This document shows, piece after piece, positions 39,612 through 52,572 of a stretch of 64,000 nt of DNA. Numbering within the stretch: position 1 is the first letter of the stretch; each line of letters opens with the position of its first letter. Made by a program: the position numbers and the translations under genes. Source of the stretch: Balanoglossus misakiensis (lineage: Eukaryota > Hemichordata); assembly GCA_040954595.2 (NCBI GenBank), contig CM082582.2, positions 7,998,001-8,062,000 on the forward strand, in the 5' to 3' direction. The notes beneath the pieces are model-generated. The model was given only the letters and a program-made list of their open reading frames with translations, did no database searches and was not told the DNA's origin.

Positions 39612-42600
39612 TGTTTCGTGTGAGAAGCTTATACAACTTGCCCGTCACGATACATCAATAGTTTGGGAAGTATTTGCACGCAGAGCACAAGCACGGGTTA
39701 ATTTCTCTTCGGCAGAAATCAAGTTTTATTTCCATCTGCGCCAGCATCATTAATGCCTTCGTTCATCATTGCTCTCTGACGTCAGCAACTTGTGTGAATG
39801 ACAGGCCCGAACGGCAGATTATTCCTAGCGGGTATTGATTCGACACGTACAGTGTGTCAACTCTTCACTGCTCTCGGTCAGCGGGGATGTTCACCGAGAC
39901 TCCCCCGAAAGGGAAGTCACAATCACTACAGAATATAGACACAAGTATTCTCCCCTCCGCAAGTCCAATCCCAAGGACACTGAAATTAAACTGTTGAATG
40001 TATTTGCGGAAGGGAGGAAGTTTGAGAATCATTCCGCCCACTTGTGGGTTAGAATAATTCGATTATTGTCCAGTGCAATGAAAGGGGAACCAACGGGTCT
40101 TCAGCGAATACTCACCGGGGACAATACCCAATCAATTTTAGTGTGCGGCATAATCGGCCGAATTAGGGTGAATAGTATAAATTTGTCCTTTGACAGCGTA
40201 ATTATGGTAGTATTGTACAGGTCAATCATCATCCTTGTGATTATATCCTTCTCGCAGCGAGTTCTCCTCCCAATCTAGACATCCTCACATTATCAACTGT
40301 TTCAAATTTCACACTTTAAATTATTTCAAAACCCATACGTTATAACTATACGAAAACAATCGCCAAAACTAAAAAGGGACTCCGGCGATCTGAGATTAGC
40401 GGTGTGATGTCACTTCCTGTAAACATTCGACGCACGGCGAAGCGGTTAAAAGTCACGTGCATTGTACACGCGAACGGTGTATAGTAACTGCGCACTCGGT
40501 GGAGTTCAAAGACTCACGTTCACCACGAACACAACCAACTCTTCTGCATGCATTGCGTCGTCAAGGTTCACACGTCCGCAATCTACTTGCGTCTTTCGAG
40601 ATCTCTATCTTCAGCAAAGAATAAGAAGAGCACGTCTATTCCTGACAGCAAGACGACTTTTAAATATTCAAATACCATCTAGGCCTATTTGCCGGTAATA
40701 TAGCTTTCCATTCTCATAGTTTTAACGAAATGTATGTGGTGTTCTAGTTAGTGAGAATATTTCGAAATGCATCATGAGGAAACGTTCGTGCCAAATTTTG
40801 TATATCGACATACAGTGGACGAACCGAGTCGCTTGAATATTCACCAGTGTTAACGAGTGACTATCATCAAATTTTAATACATAACCAATACCAAATGGTC
40901 CAATTTGCACGACGTGAATGCTATAATATAACTTGAGTCCTGCATCAAATTCGGTTGTATATATACGAGGAGCACGGCAGATAACCCGGTTAGGTTGCAT
41001 TAGAATTGAGATAGGCAATGACATGGTGGAGAACCCGTGTATGTTCAGACGAGCAGTGCTATAGCATTCACAGCTGTCTAGCTGTAATCCTCTGTCAAAA
41101 GCTTCAAAGAGAGCATGAAAGAAGATAGAGATTTATTCCACGTTATGATTTATTTTTGTTTCGGGGATATGAAAACACGCTTGGCTGGATAATCTACATA
41201 ACTGTTCCGGAGACTTGATCAAAATTGATTCTTCTCCCTGTAGCGGTACCGCGTGAGGTATAACCAGTGGTACAAACAAATCCATTAATTTTCTTGAGGC
41301 TGCGGACCTGTAATCAAAGCTGTCACTCCACATTTCCCGGCGACAAAGACAGACGCGAGTGTTAGATATATGATGTGGTTAGAGACACAGCGGGATTCGC
41401 AATCTTTGATGCGCATTTTCATATAACAACAGGTTGCCCTCTGTCGCCTACAATAGGCTTTCCCGCCCTGACGTGAAAATCCGCATGGTTTTAGTAATTA
41501 CAACCCTGCCAGGACTGCGGTGTGCACGCCCATTGTCCGGGAAACTTTTCACCATGAACATTGCGAAATTAACGATAGCAGTCATTGACCTTCACTGTGA
41601 TGAGGCTGTAGTTGCCTGTTGGACACCGATCTTCCTGTTCCGATTGTCGCTCCTTCGCGTGTCGTGCGCGCGGAGTTAATCTGAGCGGGAAACTATGAAT
41701 CACGGGAAATGACCACTGTTATCTGAAGTTATAACTGAATAAATAGAAGTCAGTATAACTTCATGAGCCGTAGACAGGCACACACGATGTATTAGATTCG
41801 AGGATACAAAGGCAGTGAAAAATTTCGTTCAAGCCGAGTGTGTGCGACAATGACACACACAAAAAAACGCGGGAAATCATTTCGCCACCACGAATTCTTC
41901 CTTACAAATTAGCTGTCACAATAACCCTACGGGCGCGCGGCCAATTTGCCATGTAGAAACGCACCGTCACATTCTGACAAATCCTCGGTCCGCGTGAAAG
42001 TCATTTATTACAAAGACGTGAGCGCCATTACCCTTGAACGAGCCTGTGTTTGGATTTAAATTTGGTTTATCATAACTCTTTGTAATGCCATCAATCTCGT
42101 TATCTCGAATGCAACCTTCACCGCCGCCATTCAGAAGTCGGATTTGATTGCATATGGCGTACTACTGATCGGTGAGATCATTTAATGAAGTGCAGGAGCG
42201 AGACAATTATTCTCGCGTCGCGTGATTTCATTCATCACGGCTCGCTCGGCCGACGGTTGTTCAGCACATAGCATTTTCGCGCCCGAACATTTTTCTGTTT
42301 TTATCTGAGTCTGACCCTGCTCTGATAGCATTAGACTTTCCAGTATCATCAAGTTCCAAATTGTCTAACATGGCGATTTTCTAGGAAAAAGAAAAAACAC
42401 AAAAGCACCCTCCAAACAGGAATGAACAAGTTTCTGGTTAACCTTCAAACAGACCCCCCTTCCCTCCCGGCGAGGTAGTCCAGTTGCACCTCTTCCATGA
42501 TGACGTCATGAAACGTCAGAAAACCGAGCGGATCAACCGTAGAACATGGCCGTGAAAGTCGCTTGCGTTTGTGTACTGGTGCTCTACTTATACTTTAAAG

Positions 42601-43703
42601 TAGTTTCCTCTTCAAGTACAAACGAAGCCCTTTTGGCCTAATAGACGCTTTGTCGTTCAAGGGGAGTCCATTCACAAAAAGCAGTGATAAGTTTACATGT
42701 TGCTCATACAGTCTTACGCACTTAAATAAAATTAATAACGCGACATAGTGCCTTTGCTTATTTAGGAATCTATTGTCACTGTTGATGTAATATTGTACGC
42801 TTCATATATTTAATAACACACGCCGGCCCTCTTTCCGTATTTATTTCATCTTTGTATAATAAATAACAAGACGTACTGCGCATGATTACACTTTTATGCT
42901 CGACGAGACTAATTCATCGTATATCCGCCGTGAAATAAATCCGTGAGTATATGTATATATACAAACCTTCAGTGCACATATACGTCGTATTCTTATTTTT
43001 TAAAAATAACATTTTGTAGACCGTGTATCATAGTTACGGGTCTGTCTGTGACGTAATGCTTAGTACCTTTTCCCCTTAGAAATGACTGTTCGTGAAGTGA
43101 GTACTGCAAAGTCAATCAAAGCAGGACAAACTTTAAAAAGAGACGTCTCCCACACCGCACCTCGTGGTGCAAGTTATTTTGGTGTGTCTTTGCAAGAATA
43201 AAATGATTGTTCGAAGTTCAAGAACTTGGTAAACGAGCCATACTGCGCCAACCGTGCGTACAGAGTAGTTTTTTGCTTGAAACTTTGCCGCCTACGCACC
43301 GGCGCTTTTGTTACCGTGTAGTCAAGCAAAATTCCGCAAGGCATTTGCGATTGTCTTTTTCAACTCTGAATCAGCCGATGTGGCTGTATGGAAGGCACTG
43401 AAAATGTCAAGATTCTTCGCGAATAATACGCCAAGATTCTGTTTTGATTTGTGTTCTGTGCCATCAACGTGCGTTTCAACTGACGACAAACAGGTATATC
43501 ATTGGACATTCACAGTTTTGTTTGGCGAAATTCTCACTCACACGGTCTATGAATTACACCTTCGTTGCTATTCAGTTGCCAAAGACCTAAAATTTCCCGG
43601 ACTCATTCATCTTCTGGTGATAATACGACTCTTTTTTTCCATCAAACGTGAAAAATATGTTCCGCCTACAGGCTTTGTGCCAGTCAATAGTGCACTCCTC
43701 TGA

Positions 43704-43824
43704 TGACGACGCGTCACATGGTATAGGCGTCAAACGATAAACGTCATGCAAAACAATATCCTATCATTATTTTTGGCGCGAAGACGTCATCATATGACGA
43801 CTAGTGTGTGACGTCTTTGCGTCA
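43704..43824. promoter_or_regulatory. Dense cluster of CGTCA/TGACG motifs
   Basis: Eight ATF/CREB half-sites (TGACG or CGTCA) occur in 121 bp, at 43704, 43712, 43728, 43742, 43785, 43795, 43809 and 43820. About 0.2 would be expected by chance. The spacing is irregular and the flanks differ, so it is not a simple tandem repeat. It is a candidate enhancer responding to bZIP factors; the activity is inferred. Confidence 0.45.
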
Positions 43825-45067
43825 AAACAGAATCATGGGACTTACTGTAATTATTTTTGTGTACCATCCTAAAGAAGGTGAGGTCAGTGACAGTTGGACA
43901 TAGTTCGATGATCAAAAGACATAAGCTGTTTATGCAAATCAGAATCTATGAATGATGAGTGGAAATGGACTCTTCGCCCCCTGCTCCTCCATAACCAAAA
44001 GGCGCGAAACGCAAGATCTGGGTCTAATTGCGGCTCTGAGTAAAATATTCCAAATAAACTCGATAAAATCACGTACCATTCCACTAAATAGTTTTATTCT
44101 CGGAACCGCCAGTCAATTTGTTTGACCTACAGCCAATTTTCGTCAATGCACCTAAACGGAAAATTAAAGCACCTGGACAATTATGGCGCGAAATTCAATG
44201 AAAATCCCCGCTAATAGCGGAACAACTTTAATGTGTTAATACCGTTCTCGGTACTTACAGGCGATAATGAATTATCAATGGGAGCAATTTATGTCACCCC
44301 CGTCATAGATTTTATTGAGAACTGTTACAGACTGACGTTATAAATGCTGCCTAGCCTTCAAACACCGTTGGCGGGAGAATCGGGTGTGAATCGCACAAGT
44401 CTGGCGCAATTATGCGCTTATCTCCCTACAGTATGTTGATATGTTTGTGACACGTACTAGTATATCAACCAGTCGACGTGTAGTGAGTGTTTCCATGTCG
44501 CCTCGTCTAAAATCCGTTATCGATTTTTCACAAATTTCAGAAATAAACCATCGTGTGATCATGTGAGAGAGGTTTTGGCACTTCTTCTGTGGTACGGTTG
44601 CCATTTTGTTTCAGAGGTGAGCTTGCAAACGCCCTAGACGCTCAGGCGCCATGAACAACTTGAGCGAGACAAGTAAAGGACACGTGACTGTATGGCAGTC
44701 GCGCGAGAATGTCGTCAAGCCGCGTTACAACACGGAGTCTTTGAAATACGAATTGTTATCCGGTTCAGCTGTAAACGTCTCGGCAGAGTACACGTAAAGT
44801 TTTATCATCCGTGTACTTTTTAATTAAAAATCAAGATTTTCACTGTATATTCCGAGCATGGCAGCATTTTTGTGTGTTTTATTCGATTGGAAACATTACT
44901 GACGCATAGTACTACCAAATAAAAAAGAACTTCGGCCATTTTATGTGAATTATAAAGACACGGACACCTCTATGTGTGTGCACATCGCAGAAGCAAAAGA
45001 ATTATGGCGGCCTTGACTTCAGATTAGTAAACATCCTTTATGATCCCGACTTGAAATATTCTCAGCG

Positions 45068-45123
45068 AAGTTTAGAATACCTCAATCTCCAATCAAGTTT
45101 AGAATACCTCAATCTCCAATCAA
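45068..45123. repeat. 27-bp tandem duplication
   Basis: Two perfect adjacent copies of a 27-bp unit starting AAGTTTAGAATACCTC, at 45068 and 45095. The identity implies a very recent duplication or an assembly duplication. Confidence 0.9.
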
Positions 45124-46215
45124 ATTGAAATGGGGAGCTAAACCTGGAATAACCCACACACGTGACTGTTTTAACTTTATTTTGTAGAACACGTGACACG
45201 TAGACAGAGTGAGTTCAACACCCAGTGTGCCACTCTCACAAGTCATTGTTAATTCTAGGTTTTTCATGTTTTGTGATGTACAGGAAAATGTGTGGAGCAG
45301 TGTAGATGTCCCTCTATGTTAAATACAGTGGCTCGGTAACAGGTTTTGAGGAGCAGACGATACCCGTGTTGACGTCACAGGCCTCATTTGAATAACAGGT
45401 ATGATTGGATAAAACTGTTTAAACCAGCTCAAACCGGTGACTGTAATTTTGCCTTGACATTGGCGGTTCTTGCAATCGCACGACTGTCGCTGAATCGGCC
45501 AAATCCCGTCGGTCGTCGAAGTTGTAATTAATTGTTGGCTATTACACGCAGCCGGGATGAACCAAAGATCAATTCTGTCACATGTGGCTGAGTTTTGAAT
45601 CCTTTGTTATCAGCTAGAACCATTGACCTTGTTTAGCGGATCAACAAACGACATCAAGAATCGATTTGTATTTTGCACTTATTGGAACACGTCATTTCGC
45701 CCTTCTTGCATCTGTCAGATTGAAAATGACCCCCCCCCCCCATAATGCCCAGAGTGCGCGATGAATGCCGATACTCGTTGTGCAACAACCCAAGAGGGCG
45801 CTTCAGACCTTAACAAGTCAACCGTGGTGTATTTTGTTCGGGAAAACTGATTCACCGCGCTAAACATTTTAATATTTCCTTGTTCGCCCTTTCTCCCTAC
45901 GTCGATGTTGTAACTAGACGGATATGATGAATGGAAACTTGAAACTAGAGGACCATCTAGTGGCACGGGCAAACTTAATCTCGGCGAATCTCCATCTGTC
46001 CAATCGCATGGCTGACAGACCGTGTACTCTTACATGGCTGATGTACTTTCTTTTACAAAAGTGCTTTCAACATAATTTCTGTTCCATTGCTGTTATTGTG
46101 TTTCCCGCGCAATCTTTTCATTCTGCCAGATTATTCATTCACAACAAAATAACATTTCGTTCTGCGTTATTCAAGCTGAATAGTGTTAGAGGAAGGGATA
46201 ATATTAATAAACGTG

Positions 46216-46396
46216 TTAAATGTATACAATCAACTCTAATTTACATATTCCCATATATTGCGTGTTTAGGTTTTCGAATGACCATGCGGGTGGCTCACTT
46301 TTTTTCACGTGGCCAACCGTCGAAAATCTGCCATTGGCTAGATCTGAACCTGCCATAGTATATAATGTGGCTAAATTTGCATAGGTGACTTTACGC
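46216..46396. mobile_element. MITE-like element, copy 4 (inverted)
   Basis: This copy is inverted relative to the one at 8937. TTAA at 46216-46219 is followed by ATGTATACAATCAACTCTAATT, matching the right end of copy 1 read on the other strand. The opposite end carries GGCTAGATC, the octamer ATTTGCAT (46375-46382) and AGGTGACTTTA. Both ends are recognisable, giving about 180 bp; the exact right boundary is degraded. Confidence 0.65.
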
Positions 46397-49300
46397 ATAG
46401 TTTAGAACACACCAGGGCGGAATTCAGGTGATAAACCGCCATTAGCGATTTTTGGCGGGAGCAGAATGCAGCAGACGATCATAAAATGTGAAAAATATAG
46501 GTTCTGATTATTCCAAGTTTGTATTCGTTGCTGTAAATTAACGGTAGGAAGGGATGTTGTCTGTTATTATGATCTACATCGCAGAAATGGCCATGCCTTG
46601 GGGGTTTCACGCCGAGAAATAAATGAATTTTCTAGTCATGGGTAAATGCGTTTGATTAACTGTTACACGGCGACATTGTTCCATTTTTGAGATTAGTAGC
46701 GTTATCTGTATAAGTATTGAAACGGCCATTTTGGAGATTCTGAAATCTCCAAATTTGATCGTTAGCAGAGTAAGTGGTCCCACTTGCGAGTAGAGATTGC
46801 CTCAAATCTCTTAACAGTCTCTGGTATGAATGTACGCCCCTAAGACCAACCTGTTTGTGCATAGTTCACTTCTGTAACTGACCTGTCACGCAGCCCCGAT
46901 AAAAAGTACGCTACCCCATAATCATAATCGCCATTAGTAGATATATCGGCCGAGTTTACGACTTCAATGGGCCCCTTGGAAACGCTTCTGTAAAAATCGC
47001 CATTTTTACGACACAACCCGGCCTGTTTCGCGCAAATTTGAAATCTGTAGTTCACGATACCCTCGATAAAGTCGGTTAAAGGGAGAATTTTCGCGCCCCT
47101 GTGTGTCTGAAGGCAAAGTGTATCACATACTCGGGGGGATCCTTGTCACGTGAAACAAGGGGTAGACGTTTCAAGGTCTAAATGCAATGACAGAATCTAT
47201 GAAACGAAATAATTACACTAAGGATCAACCTTATGAGTACACAGACGTACTGATTAAACTCTATGCGGTTGCATGAGTCCGGAGAACCGAGGAATTGCCA
47301 TCGCTTACATTAAACTTATTACTTCAGAGGGGAAAAAGTGCGTCTGCTAATGGATGAGGGATCTACAGCTTGGGGTGGTTGTCACTTGTTTGGTAAAATG
47401 CAATGTAATGAAAAGTTTTACTGTTGGGTCTAATGTCGGCAGTGTTTACACACTAATGCGGCGCATTTCGCTGACTGAGGAGAGTCGCGCGGATTCCACG
47501 GCATCAAACTGATGATGGCCGGATTCATTCGACTGGAAGCCCGGGTTTTTCTCACCGAGACGATTTATTGTCTTGGCTCATACTCCAGTCACTGAACATC
47601 CTTCTACTCAGTTCATGGATTTCCAAGTTATTACAATCCTATCAATCACCCCAATCGCTCGCCACTCGAAATCTAACTGACGGGGGAACTGAAAAATTCA
47701 GAGAAAATGTTGTAGCCATGCGTCAGAGAAGATTTCTTTTGGCGGCAGATTCTCATGACGATTTAGGCGGGAGATTCTCGTGATGTCCTGTTAATCCCTA
47801 TCATTTTCGCAAGATGTGTTTAACACGATTAATCTGACCTCAATTCGATTTGAGATTTACGTAGAGGGACCGAATTTTCTCGTCTGCCTACAAATTATGC
47901 ACGTTCTTTATATATATGCAGTGTTTGCTCCTGACTATCTGTACCAGGGCCTAGCGCGCCAATTACTTGCATGTAGTGCGCATCTCAAAAGTCTTCAAAT
48001 TTTCCTCGTGCTTTACTTCGGGGCATAATTCCTTTGTAAAGTAATTTCATTCTGTATCAAAATCAAGATAATCATTTGTCACAAAACGTACCTCGTGCCC
48101 AGATAAAATATTTTTCTTATAGATGCATCGATACTTGACAATTCAGAATGCCCGCCCCCAGCGACGCTGTATGCGTTAATTTTCTCTAAATTTATGTCGA
48201 TACTTGTATTCCAAGTTTTACTACCGAACAATAAAACCACCTTCAAAATAGTTTCATCATAGCTTTCAAGAAGGCCAAATACACACGATTAGAAACAGGC
48301 CTACTCCCGGGCCTTATTGCGGTAATTACAATTTTTACTTCCCTCTTACATTTTTATAGTCACGGTAATTAACGATTTTCGATCTTCTCCACGTTAGTTT
48401 AAATAATGTCGTCTTTTACGTCAAGGTTCAATTACAAGTACTTTTACTCGCTGTTACAGATTACGTACATTTTATGGGTTTTTTTCTTCGCGCGAACGAG
48501 CCCTATATACACTAGTCAGCATTATCTGTCGTCTGCACGGAAGGCACCCGAGAAAATCGGTGCGACATTTCTTTGAAACACGTTTCCTGTAAACATCCAG
48601 ACGAAGTGAACGCGAGTGTGAAGTGTCACTTGACGACGAATCATCGTGGAATGGACCTACATTAACAAGTTGGGGTGCTAACCTTGTTACAGCGTCATTC
48701 AAGCCTTTAAAAATCTCAGAGGCTGTGTCTTGTCACATTACTTCCATGACTTTAGCTTCTTTAAAGGGCCGGATTTGTTTGTTTTTGAGGTGACGTGTAA
48801 CGTCACAATGAGTAAATTTGGGTGCTCGTCTGTAAGCAGTATTAGGGTAGACCCCCCCCCCTCCCAGTGGCATAGTGAAGCAGAATGTTACAGCAGAATG
48901 CTCATCCGCGACCTTGAGATGAGGCTTTTACTTTTTCACACAGTCTTTACTGAACTATATGCGGTTACTGTAAGCTTCTGTCTCCTAGGGATTAGTCACA
49001 GGAAACCGCCTTCTCGATAAACAAGCGATAACAAGTCATGATTTCAAATGTTTCGCAATTTTAACATATAAAACTGAATGCTCGACAATGTAAAATTTAA
49101 TCTTTGGTGGAAATTTCCCCTGGTGGCAAACTTCCAGAGAGTAACTTATATTTGAATCTGATAACATGTTTATCGCTACAGTGTCGTTAAATTGGAGTTA
49201 TAAAGTTTTGAAATCGACATTTAGTGTTCTGGTAAACAGAAGATCAAAATGAAAAGATGCATTACGTTTTGTCGTCTGCACAGATTGTGGCGCCAATTCT

Positions 49301-51146
49301 CGCGGGCTGTCATTCATCACGATTGTTATGACACTTTGAGCTGCATTATGTACCGTTTCAATTTCGCTCCGACTTATCCTAAACTGAATCCGGATTAGAT
49401 CTTCATCGAGTGAGAACCATCGATCGGAAGGAGAGCTTATGGAGTTTGATTAATCACTGAATAATTAAGAGCGGATATTCCAGACAGACGGGGACGAATG
49501 CGGAGTCTGCTAATTGCGGCTTTCGTTCAGCGTCTCAGCGTTTACAACTGATCGACTTTGACGGCGGTCGCAAAGGTCTAACGCGCGCCGCCACTGAGTG
49601 CGTGTTTTTTTACGTCAGTACGGACGCCGAATCGGACCTGTAACCTTTGCAGGAGTAGTCACGCTTGAAGTTGAAATTAATAAGTGAACACTCACGCGAC
49701 ACAGGGGATAGAGTTTCTCGTTCTTCCACTACGATGATATAAACAGCTGTGATGGTACAACAGGTATTAGAGTCACTTACCGCCTACTTTATGTCCCCAT
49801 AGCGAAGACATCAAATGAACGATATGTAGTTGGCATTTCCGTCTCAATCGTCGCCGCCTCCTCTTTTCCCCTTCAAACTTTATTACGCAAACAGCACGAG
49901 AATATTGCGAAGGTTTCTCTCCTTTCGGTACTTCGCTGCTCAAGTACTCCGGTGAGCGTCTTCGTGATTTATCGTTGCTATGGCGACTCGGCCGCGGATT
50001 CATGTCACTGTTCAGCAACTCTCAACAACGTCGCGTCGTCCGGGTCGCGCGCGTGAAACCCACCGCGCGCGCCGCTTTGATAAAACGCGTGGATGATATT
50101 AGCATATTGGACTGATATTAGCATATTGGACTGATATTAGCATATTGCACCAGCTTGGGACTCGCATGCGGGAAAAGCGAATTTAATAAAACTAATTTGT
50201 TGATTTTGAAAAGATTGAAGATCTCACGATATTACTGCCGTGCATACTGCATATCTCTTTCATAAAACCCCGGCGCGGCTTTGCATCGTTCCCCCACCCC
50301 AGCGCGTTGCCATACCAATTATCGTGCTAAATCCTATAGGAAAATCCTAAACCTTAACGAGACGTCGTTATCGCTCTGTCTTTAATAATATTTGTAACAT
50401 TTGATGTGGAACGCATTATGGTTACGGGTGTTCACGAGATGAACATTGCGTCTTTGAGGTTGTCTGCGCTAATTGTCTGCACGCAGTGAACAACAGTATT
50501 TTTCGGTATTTCTCAGAACTGACTCGGGCCAAGGGATATAGCAACCGCCTATCGTGGACTCATGAATGCGTACTAAAATTCACTGTCTTATATCTCAGGA
50601 ACGTGAATGAAGTACTGATACCATACCCCTGGCTCATAAACCTTCCGTACAATGTCGGCGTATCGCCGCCTCGTACAGAGCTAATCCCAGGGACCTAACG
50701 CATTGACTCGTCTAAGTTGTACGATATCGCGATATATACTGTGATGAAAATGCACAAAGCAAGCTTTAACATATTCCTAGTTTATCCTTCAGAAAACACA
50801 TTTTGTAAAATATGTTTTCCCCGCAGGTGTTGAAACATATCTGATTTCTCTACAAATAACAAAGCGAATACTATATGTGCGAGTTCCCGCAAAACCCCTG
50901 AGTATACCCTAACAGTATCGCGCTAAAACTGGAAAATGATTTTAAAAAATAAGCATTTAAAAATTCAGTCTCTTGGAAGATTGTAGGAATTTAAACTGAG
51001 AAGGCCAATATGACAGCGTTCAAGTTGTTGTCATACAAAAAAACTATTGGATTGATGTTTAGGTCCGCAGAGGGGCGCGCTTTCCGTTCTGTAAGTGGAA
51101 CGGTCCACGCAACGACCGCCAGTATTGCACGGCGCTGCAGTGACTG
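46397..51146. other. Intergenic, no gene seen
   Basis: No coding region is supported. A C10 run lies at 48852-48861. The segment 49381-49480 combines the palindrome AATCCGGATT with a K50-homeodomain core (GGATTA), TTAATCA and AATAATTAAG, and is a candidate developmental enhancer. CG-rich alternating sequence (GCGCGCG) occurs at about 50045-50072. Confidence 0.45.
50094..50148. repeat. 19-bp tandem triplication
   Basis: Three consecutive copies of TGATATTAGCATATTGGAC, starting at 50094, 50113 and 50132; the last diverges at its 3' end. Confidence 0.9.
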
Positions 51147-51301
51147 TGCAGCCAATCAGAGCAGGGCACAGCCTCCCCGCCGGCCGGTGTACGATTTTAT
51201 TGGCTGCGCAGCCCTGTGGTGTATTTTAATAATAGGCCACGCCCCCGTGTTGTACATCTTCCTTCTAAAGTACCCATGCTTAGGCAGCACTAGTTATAAA
51301 A
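51147..51301 (+). promoter_or_regulatory. Candidate promoter of the TRH-receptor-like gene
   Basis: Elements appear in promoter order on the + strand. TGCAGCCAATCAGA (CCAAT at 51152-51156, an NF-Y type box) is followed by an inverted CCAAT box (ATTGG 51199-51203) within the mirror sequence ATTGGCTGCGCA. A KLF/Sp-type CCACGCCC lies at 51237-51244 and TATAAAA at 51295-51301. The block is GC-rich compared with its surroundings and lies about 1.3 kb upstream of the receptor start codon. Transcription would begin near 51325. Its assignment to the receptor is by position only. Confidence 0.4.
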
Positions 51302-52572
51302 CTGTTGTGACTCGCGCATCTTATCGATATCAAGCCCTCGCCTTACGTACAATGCACGGATAACCCATTGTCCCGGCGGCTTTAGACGTAACACATGTAT
51401 ATCACTGCAGGTAGGAAAGCGAGTATATTGTTGCAACTGTCTGTGTTCACACCGTTCGTTCTCGGCTTCATCGACTGTCGTTGTGTATCGCGGACTTGTA
51501 AATCATCCGGCAACGGCGTCGACAGCTACTGTTGAAACGCAGAATTTTCAAACTATTTCGAGTTGAAATACTACATGCAAACCGCAGATGTTCATAGTAG
51601 TACTACCGCTGGGTGACTGATCTGAAGTTCGATCTACTTGAAATATCGCACTTGAAGCGGTTGTCTCGTCCGTTAACAAGTTTAATTGAGATGCTCGCTA
51701 TATTTATAAGTAAGTTTGATTGATAACCCTGTTTCATCAAGACAGGGGATCTTAATTTGTGATGTTTTAATATTTTATAGTATTTCATGCCCGTTTAACC
51801 ATGTTGCCTCCTACCGTTACGACCTTGCTAACAACTCATCCGTTACGAAGGAGCGACTCGCACAGTAGTAAATGTGTTAGCGTTGTTGATTAATTTTATC
51901 AAGAGCGTACTGGCCTGCGATCTCCGCGTGTTCATAAAACGTCTTCTTTTATGATCGATTATTTGCTAATATTGTTTAGCCTTGATATTTCCTCGGCAGT
52001 TCATGTTTTGTGTGTGTTTACAATTATCTGTTGTCAGAGTCGTTCCGCTTCGGTTCCGCGCGATCGACCCCCCGCCTTCCTCTCCGCATTCACGACGGGA
52101 CAACTGCTCAGCCTGCCAGCCAGAAAGCGAACTTTCTTTCCGCAGCGATAAACGCCGCCATCCTACAGAACACTTTCGTCACAGTTTCACGTCTGTTTTT
52201 TCTCCCTCTCCCTCTCTCGATGTAGGTGCGGACAACACGGACTGACTGTGCCGACGGACATTGTTTCAAACCGACGGCGTCTGCGCTTGCGAGGGCCGTC
52301 GTCGTGACGGTGTACGCCGCGCCCTGTGTCATCTTTACGGTAACCGGAGAAACACGCCACCACGAGATTCTCCCCTGGAGATACGCAACAAACTGTTGCT
52401 AGCTACTCGACCGAGTTCTTCACGACCACTAGCACGAAAGAATAATTCTGCGGATAAATTTATAGTAACAGGTTTTCAACGGGAGTAGAAGACCCCACAG
52501 CATTTGACTGGCATCGAGTAGGCCTACACACATCTCTGTAGGACCCCGAGGTTATTTTCACCGGCGTCGAAG
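51302..52572 (+). other. Presumed 5' UTR / upstream region of the receptor gene
   Basis: This lies between the candidate TATA box and the receptor ATG, with no recognisable coding sequence. An in-frame TAG at 52519-52521 lies 54 bases before the ATG, so the reading frame cannot extend far upstream in this exon. A 5' intron is possible but I cannot place its sites. Confidence 0.35.

Larger units (their letters stand above)
39612..46215. other. Intergenic, no gene seen
   Basis: No coding region is supported. Full CRE palindromes lie at 39777-39784, 42501-42508 and 45370-45377. A C12 run lies at 45730-45741. The CRE cluster at 43704 and the 27-bp duplication at 45068 are listed separately. Confidence 0.5.

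Noticed and set aside
39835-40278. 147-codon open frame on the + strand
   Set aside because: No domain, motif or credible start context; consistent with chance.
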